Source: an uncultured Acidimicrobiales bacterium
Lineage (GTDB): Bacteria; Actinomycetota; Acidimicrobiia; Acidimicrobiales; SHLQ01
Length of the DNA stretch: 42,689 bases
Direction: 5' to 3'
Assembly: GCA_937922235.1 (NCBI GenBank)
Contig: CAKZVC010000004.1
Span: 1 to 42,689, forward strand
Shown: piece after piece, positions 38,549-42,689 of the stretch
Layout of the letters: each line of letters opens with the position of its first letter
Position numbering within the stretch: position 1 is the first letter of the stretch
Program-made: the position numbers and the translations under genes
Notes under the pieces: model-generated
What the model saw: only the letters and a program-made list of their open reading frames with translations
What the model was told of the DNA's origin: nothing
Databases searched by the model: none

Positions 38549-41032
38549 TTACTCCTGGGTCACCAGTCGGTCAGGGTTGATAGTAGGGGACGCTTCTTCG
38601 GTGACCTCGGAGGCTATGCCCGACACGGTGAGGACGTCTTCGCCGATGGCGTAAATGACGTTTGGTGTTCCGACGACTGCTTCCCCGGTTGAGGTTGCCG
38701 GAGTGAACATGGTGCGGTCTGGGACGTAGATCTGTGTTGCTCCGCCGGTGGTTGTGGCGAGGTCGAACAACTCGGTGGTGGGGGCGATGGTGCTCTCGAA
38801 CCCAACCGCGCCCGGTAGTGGGGCGATCTCCCAGATGACATAGTCGTCGGCGGTGCTTCCGACCGGCAGGCCGAACACGTCGGCCAGGTCGTGCCCTTCG
38901 GCAAGGACTCGGTCGAGCTCGCTGCGAGTAGTCCAGTAGGGGGAGACGGCCGATACCTCTGAGCCGACAGGGGCAATCTTGACGAGCGGTTCCGAGATCT
39001 GTGCGACGGTCGGGGGTGCAACGCCGGTCATGACGCCCTCGATCGCTAGCTGTTCGACCCTGCCCAACGGCAAAGTTCCCGAGGCTGCGATCTCATCGAC
39101 GATCTGTTGGCCGACGGGGTGATTGGTGATGAAGTCCACTGCGTCTGCGTGCGAAACGCCGTTTGGTGTGAAGTTGCGTGTCTCCCAGTCGGGGAAGCGC
39201 ACGGCCATGTCATCGATGATCTGGCCCTTGTGCCAGGTGAATAGCGCATCGTTGAAGGCAAGCGTGGCGCCGGTGACGCCCGTCCCGATCGACACGAGGT
39301 CGGCGATCTCTTTGGTCTGTTCGAGGTTGTCGCCGCCGAGCCCGGGTGCGTACTGCAAGCCAACGTCGAAGGTGCCCATACCAGCGAGGCCGGTGACGTC
39401 GGAGGTGACACCGAGGGCGATTGCGGCTTTGCCGGCCGTCGAGGTTGCGGCAAGGCGGAAGGTCTGCACGCCGAGGGTTGCTCCGCCTCCGCCCATGCCG
39501 GCCATCGCACCGCCGATGCCGTTTGAGACGAGGTCGTCGTCGAGATCAGACTCGCTCGAGAAGGCGTTGATCGTAAGCGTGGTGGATACGGCCGCTGCGC
39601 CTCCTGCGCCCGCGGTCGCGGCCATCGTGATCAGAGCGCCCGAGAAACCGGTTCCGAGTCCGCCGGTGAAGAAGACCAACGCTCCGCCGGCGATGACTGC
39701 CGATACAAGTGCGATCGAGCGCTTGTTCTCCTCGAACCAGCCCTTGTCGTACCATTCAGCGTCGATCACCGTTTCGAAGGCGAGCACTTCTTCGTCGGTG
39801 AGGAGACCCTCATTGTTGTTGAGAAAGGCCTCGAAGTCGGCCTTTGACAGGTGTCCGTCTGGAGTGCCTCCCTTGGCAGCGATGTCGATGGCGTCGTAGT
39901 TGACCCCCAGGATGTGCGAGATGCTCTGTTTGCCGACGAAGCTCTCGATGTCGTCCATGGAGATCAGGTGGTCGTCGAATTCGTCGGCGCCGAAGTGGCC
40001 GTCACCTTGGAGGACGTCGCCGTTGTCTCGGCTCGAGTCGAGGCGCATCAGCAGTGACTGATTCGACCAAAGGGCGTTCGCTGCTGCGATCGTCGAGGCA
40101 TCGAACAGTTCGGGGTTCTGTACGACGTACTGAATATCTCGCATCGACACGAGGCCATCGGCGTCTTGGCCGGTGGCGGTGTCGAGGGCAGTGAATTCTT
40201 CGTGGAGGCCGTTGAATGCGTGAACTTCGTCGACCGTGAGCGACAGCGTCTCGGCTCGGTACAACATCGTGGCGGCATCGATCAGGCCGATGCCTTCGCT
40301 GCGAGCGAGGCCTTCGATCTCGTCGACGTCGAAGCCTTGGACGCGGGCGAACTCGACGATCTGCGCGGCGTCTTGTGCGCTGTGGCCCAAGGCGATGAGT
40401 CCGGCGACGTCTTGCTGCATCTCCACGAACTGCACTTCGGCTTCCCCAAAGCTGACGCCCCACGCCGTTGCGAGCTCGCCGATGACCTTTGACGTTGTGG
40501 CTTCGAGCTCGCGTTGTGCTGCGTTGTTGATTGCGAGGAGGATTGGTTCGCCCTGCCGCAGCCCGGCCATGATCGCGCCGATGGTTTCGGGGTTGTCGGT
40601 TTCTGCGAGCTGGGCGATCAGGTTGTGCAGCTCGCCCTGGCGGCGCTCCTGCTCGAAGACCGAGCCCTGTTCTCGTTCGGCGAATGCGATTTCGATCTTC
40701 TGGACGAGTGCCACGGCTTGGGCCGTTTCCCAGTCCCAGTCGGGGAGTGAGCCAAAGGTGAAGTCTCCAAAGTTGAAGCCAGCACCATCGTTTCGGATGA
40801 GGAAGTCGAGCCGCCATTGCAGGTCGTCGCGGTCGGATCGAAGGTCGGTTGCGGTGGTTGCCAGAGTTGTTGCGGGGCCGAACATTGGGTGGACAGCACG
40901 GTCGAGCAGCCTCATTGCTTCGCTGATGAGTGGAGACAGGCCAGTGATCGACTCGTCGATAGCCGAGGCGACGGTGGCATAGCTTTCGGCGAGAGACCTT
41001 GCCTCACTGACATTCACCCGAACAGCACTCAT
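38549..41032 (-). CDS. Large multidomain protein, polymorphic-toxin-like
   Basis: An 827-aa protein without a signal peptide; residue numbers count from this start. Residues 1-90 are helical (NVSEARSLAESYATVASAID) and resemble WXG100/LXG-type export domains only in general character. Residues 285-400 hold EF-hand-like Asp loops (QDADGLVSMRDI, DGHLSKADFEAFL). Residues 438-490 and 503-550 are Gly/Ala-rich hydrophobic stretches of the kind found in pore-forming or membrane-passing segments. Residues 695-775 (SPYWTTRSELDRVLAEGHDL, then TGGATQIYVPDRTMF) look like a compact C-terminal effector, perhaps of the ART/TNT-like group. ATG 41032 is chosen because TAATCT lies 7 nt upstream; ATG 41038 is the alternative. 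The role as a toxin is inference. Confidence 0.72.
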   Translation of the reverse strand: MSAVRVNVSEARSLAESYATVASAIDESITGLSPLISEAMRLLDRAVHPMFGPATTLATTATDLRSDRDDLQWRLDFLIRNDGAGFNFGDFTFGSLPDWDWETAQAVALVQKIEIAFAEREQGSVFEQERRQGELHNLIAQLAETDNPETIGAIMAGLRQGEPILLAINNAAQRELEATTSKVIGELATAWGVSFGEAEVQFVEMQQDVAGLIALGHSAQDAAQIVEFARVQGFDVDEIEGLARSEGIGLIDAATMLYRAETLSLTVDEVHAFNGLHEEFTALDTATGQDADGLVSMRDIQYVVQNPELFDASTIAAANALWSNQSLLMRLDSSRDNGDVLQGDGHFGADEFDDHLISMDDIESFVGKQSISHILGVNYDAIDIAAKGGTPDGHLSKADFEAFLNNNEGLLTDEEVLAFETVIDAEWYDKGWFEENKRSIALVSAVIAGGALVFFTGGLGTGFSGALITMAATAGAGGAAAVSTTLTINAFSSESDLDDDLVSNGIGGAMAGMGGGGATLGVQTFRLAATSTAGKAAIALGVTSDVTGLAGMGTFDVGLQYAPGLGGDNLEQTKEIADLVSIGTGVTGATLAFNDALFTWHKGQIIDDMAVRFPDWETRNFTPNGVSHADAVDFITNHPVGQQIVDEIAASGTLPLGRVEQLAIEGVMTGVAPPTVAQISEPLVKIAPVGSEVSAVSPYWTTRSELDRVLAEGHDLADVFGLPVGSTADDYVIWEIAPLPGAVGFESTIAPTTELFDLATTTGGATQIYVPDRTMFTPATSTGEAVVGTPNVIYAIGEDVLTVSGIASEVTEEASPTINPDRLVTQE

Positions 41033-41039
41033 AGGCATG

Positions 41040-41045
41040 AGATTA
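41040..41045 (-). promoter_or_regulatory. -10 box for the toxin-like operon
   Basis: TAATCT on the minus strand is followed by 7 nt and ATG 41032; the first ATG (41038) would begin only 1 nt after the box, which argues for the second. Confidence 0.45.
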
Positions 41046-41142
41046 CACGAAATGCATTATGACGCAACTGGTGCTTGTGTGTCGTCGTCGAATCGATGCG
41101 GGCCGAACTAATGCGGCGGCGCAGACGTGCCGAACCCTCGGT

Positions 41143-41295
41143 ATGGCAGGTAAGCGAAACGGAATTATCAAGAGCGCCAAGTCTCCGAAGAACAAGCGGC
41201 GAGTGCAGGCCGCAAAGAAGATGGCGAAGCAAGCAAACTCGGGACTCGCCGGCTGCTCGGGTTTAGGTACGCCGAAGGCCAAGCGCCCGTTCTGA
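41143..41295 (+). CDS. Small basic protein, 50 aa
   Basis: A Lys/Arg-rich protein (MAGKRNGIIKSAKSPKNKRR at the N-terminus, KKMAKQANSG after it, ending KAKRPF). There is one Cys and no hydrophobic segment. It could bind nucleic acid or be a ribosome-associated small protein, but nothing identifies it. Its TGA stop overlaps the ATG of the lipoprotein gene by one base (TGATG), which supports it being translated. A longer upstream frame from 41059 lacks support. Confidence 0.55.
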   Translation: MAGKRNGIIKSAKSPKNKRRVQAAKKMAKQANSGLAGCSGLGTPKAKRPF

Positions 41296-41687
41296 TGCGT
41301 CGCTGGTTGTGGCAGCTCGCGCTGGTCACGACGGCGGTCCTCGTACTCTCGGCGTGCTCGTCTAACGGAAGGCAAGCAGGCCTGTGGGCCTTTGACGGGG
41401 GAGCGGTCTCGGCTGATGGCATGTCTGTCGAGCTCGATGTCTACGGAATTCCTGATCCGTCGTGTGTTGAGTTTGATCGCATAGAGAGCGAGATGGACGG
41501 CGATGAGCTCGTCGTGTCGCTGTATTACTTGGGCCCCGAAGAGGGACAGTTCTGCAACATCCCCTGTCCGCTAGGAACGACGAGACAGTCGTTTGCGTTA
41601 GACACCGAACGTGCGCCCGGGAGCACCGTGGCGAAGAATCCGGAGACAGCTCAGCACTGCAGCGAGAGCCTTGCGTCAGGCGGCTAG
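41295..41687 (+). CDS. Small secreted lipoprotein
   Basis: A 130-aa predicted lipoprotein. The signal peptide MRRWLWQLALVTTAVLVLSA precedes the lipobox Cys (LSAC, Cys21). The mature part contains four further cysteines (two in FCNIPCPLG, others in PSCVEFD and QHCSES), which could form two disulfides. No family is recognised. Its start overlaps the stop of the 50-aa basic protein gene, so the two are coupled. Confidence 0.75.
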   Translation: MRRWLWQLALVTTAVLVLSACSSNGRQAGLWAFDGGAVSADGMSVELDVYGIPDPSCVEFDRIESEMDGDELVVSLYYLGPEEGQFCNIPCPLGTTRQSFALDTERAPGSTVAKNPETAQHCSESLASGG

Positions 41688-41949
41688 GTGCACCCGCTGC
41701 CGGCTGAATCTGCCCAAACCATTCAATCTTGATCGGTTTGTCAGTTATTCACCGGATGCCGACAGGACACTAGGTACTGCGAACGAATTATGGAGTCCAC
41801 GCTTCATGAAGTGTCGAATATCTGCCCAAACCGATCAGGATTGAACGGTTTTGCCAGTTATTCGCCAGCACGAAGCCGAAAACGAGTGTGTTGGCACTCC
41901 GGCGATTGGTCGCCACGGCGTTCATCCCGCTGCTCGAAGAATCGATTAC
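41688..41949. other. Intergenic region without a gene
   Basis: Convergent intergenic region between the lipoprotein and the hypothetical gene at 41950. It contains the duplicated 45-bp element listed separately and a small hairpin GGCGA-TTGG-TCGCC (41901-41914). No coding region is supported. Confidence 0.55.
41709..41866. repeat. Duplicated 45-bp palindromic element
   Basis: Two diverged direct copies lie at 41709-41753 and 41821-41866. Both start TCTGCCCAAACC and contain CGGTTT followed by CAGTTATTC. In each copy AAACC pairs with GGTTT around an inner TCA/TGA dyad, so each can form a hairpin although the loop sequences differ. This may be a REP-like unit, a small-RNA duplicate, or a terminator pair. 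No coding potential. Confidence 0.7.
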
Positions 41950-42468
41950 TCACTGCGTGTCGTCCGTTGCCAATAGTTCGTGACCACGGAGAATCTCGTG
42001 CACAGTCAGACCGACCGCTAATGGCTCGCAAACGGCACTGGCAGTCCGTCGAATCTCGAAGGACTTGAAGAGATCGGCGCGCCGATCATCTCGCTCGAAC
42101 AGCTCCAGTTCTAGATTGCCCGCCTCGAGCAATACCGAGATCAGTTGAGCCGAGCGAATGAACGATCGCCATGAACGTAGTCCGGCGGCAGCGACGATCG
42201 GATCCAGCGATCTCCTCCTGACGGCCGTCCATTCAGACTGCGCAGGATGAGGAATTTTCGTGCGTGAGAGGCTCAGCGCATCGAGCACAGCTGCGCCCAG
42301 TGCCTCATCCTGGTCGAGGTGCACAACGGTTACGTTGCCTCGCCCAATCCAAACCCCGTCGGTTGTGCGATCGCTGGTGCCTATGAAGCAGCGTAAGTCT
42401 CGAACGTAGATACTCGCTGCTTTGGGAGTCGATTCGCTGGAAGTCTCAAACCGCTTCATGGTTCTCAC
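41950..42468 (-). CDS. Hypothetical protein
   Basis: A 172-aa soluble protein of unknown family. The N-terminal half looks beta-rich (SIYVRDLRCFIGTSDRT, GVWIGRGNVTVVHL) and the C-terminal half helical (PIVAAAGLRSWRSFIRSAQL, then LAVGLTVHEILRGHELL). The GTG start overlaps the stop of the upstream gene (GTGA) with GGAG 8-11 nt before it, so the pair is coupled. An internal ATG at 42459 is the alternative start. Confidence 0.65.
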   Translation of the reverse strand: MRTMKRFETSSESTPKAASIYVRDLRCFIGTSDRTTDGVWIGRGNVTVVHLDQDEALGAAVLDALSLSRTKIPHPAQSEWTAVRRRSLDPIVAAAGLRSWRSFIRSAQLISVLLEAGNLELELFERDDRRADLFKSFEIRRTASAVCEPLAVGLTVHEILRGHELLATDDTQ

Positions 42469-42689
42469 TTGCCGTGCTCCAGGCGCCCTCGGCTTGCGTC
42501 CTGTCGTTCGAGTACTTCAGTGGCTAAGTCGCTGAGTTCTCCGCCATCATCACTGATGGTCTCAAGGTGTTCCTTGACGCGTGGGATCAGTTGATCCGGA
42601 AGGCTCGTGAGCGCGGTGTCCTGAACAGATTGTTCCGGGTGCTTAAGGGAGACCGTGAACAACTCGGCCACGTCGTCCACGGAGAGGGG
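42465..42689 (-). CDS. Hypothetical protein, 5' end cut by the window edge
   Basis: At least 74 codons are open to the edge of the window; a GTG at 42680 could be the start, but the frame continues beyond it. The sequence is acidic and helical (VSLKHPEQSVQDTALTSLPD, PRVKEHLETI), with a pattern like a HEAT-type helical hairpin. Its stop overlaps the start of the downstream hypothetical gene. No function can be given. Confidence 0.6.
   Translation of the reverse strand, partial: PLSVDDVAELFTVSLKHPEQSVQDTALTSLPDQLIPRVKEHLETISDDGGELSDLATEVLERQDASRGRLEHGK

Overview
The window looks like a chromosomal segment of a high-GC actinobacterium, most plausibly class Acidimicrobiia (an Ilumatobacter-like lineage). 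This is inference. It rests on the codon use, on many leaderless genes with a TANNNT -10 box 5-8 nt before the start codon, on a protein with the actinobacterial 'W..GKWY' motif, on a maleylpyruvate-isomerase-like (DinB-fold) fusion protein, and on an LAxTG cell-wall sorting signal typical of class E sortase substrates. No rRNA, tRNA, CRISPR array, prophage or insertion sequence was seen.

Layout. 1-1.7 kb: two ATPases of a branched-chain amino-acid-type (Liv) ABC importer. 1.7-3.6 kb: biotin synthase between two intergenic blocks of REP-like palindromes. 3.6-5.8 kb: two hotdog thioesterases divergent from a succinate-semialdehyde dehydrogenase, with overlapping -10 boxes. 5.9-13.9 kb: a proline-rich protein, a fused indolepyruvate:ferredoxin oxidoreductase, a MaoC hydratase, acetoacetyl-CoA synthetase, a small membrane protein and an acyltransferase. 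14-16.1 kb: O-acetylhomoserine sulfhydrylase-type enzyme and an alpha/beta hydrolase. 16.2-18.9 kb: a divergent dihydropteroate-synthase paralogue translationally coupled to an Fe-S photolyase, followed by a yeast-type cytosine deaminase. 19-22.3 kb: two LuxR-type response regulators convergent with a membrane histidine kinase; the second regulator has lost its phosphoacceptor Asp. 22.5-27.6 kb: TetR-like regulator overlapping a nucleotidyltransferase, an ABM monooxygenase, a small membrane protein, an ABC-2 exporter, a hypothetical protein and an MgtC-type protein.

27.7-34.7 kb: a lipoprotein; an ArsR repressor with tandem operators, coupled to an SRPBCC/DinB fusion; then a tightly overlapping sulfur operon on the minus strand (persulfide dioxygenase-rhodanese, two half YeeE/YedE transporters, SulP) behind a 20-bp palindrome; then a nitrobindin. 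34.9-38 kb: a 1,017-residue secreted protein with an Asp/Ala-rich, regularly Cys-punctuated body and an LAxTG anchor. 38-41 kb: an ~827-residue multidomain protein that resembles a polymorphic toxin, followed after 2 bp by a 160-residue candidate immunity gene. 41.1-42.7 kb: a small basic protein coupled to a lipoprotein, a duplicated palindromic element, and two coupled hypothetical genes, the last cut by the window edge.

The most promising material for something new is the toxin/immunity-like pair, the pterin-synthase-like gene fused by overlap to the photolyase gene, the Asp/Ala/Cys surface protein, and the dispersed hairpin repeat that supplies the stop codon of two unrelated genes.
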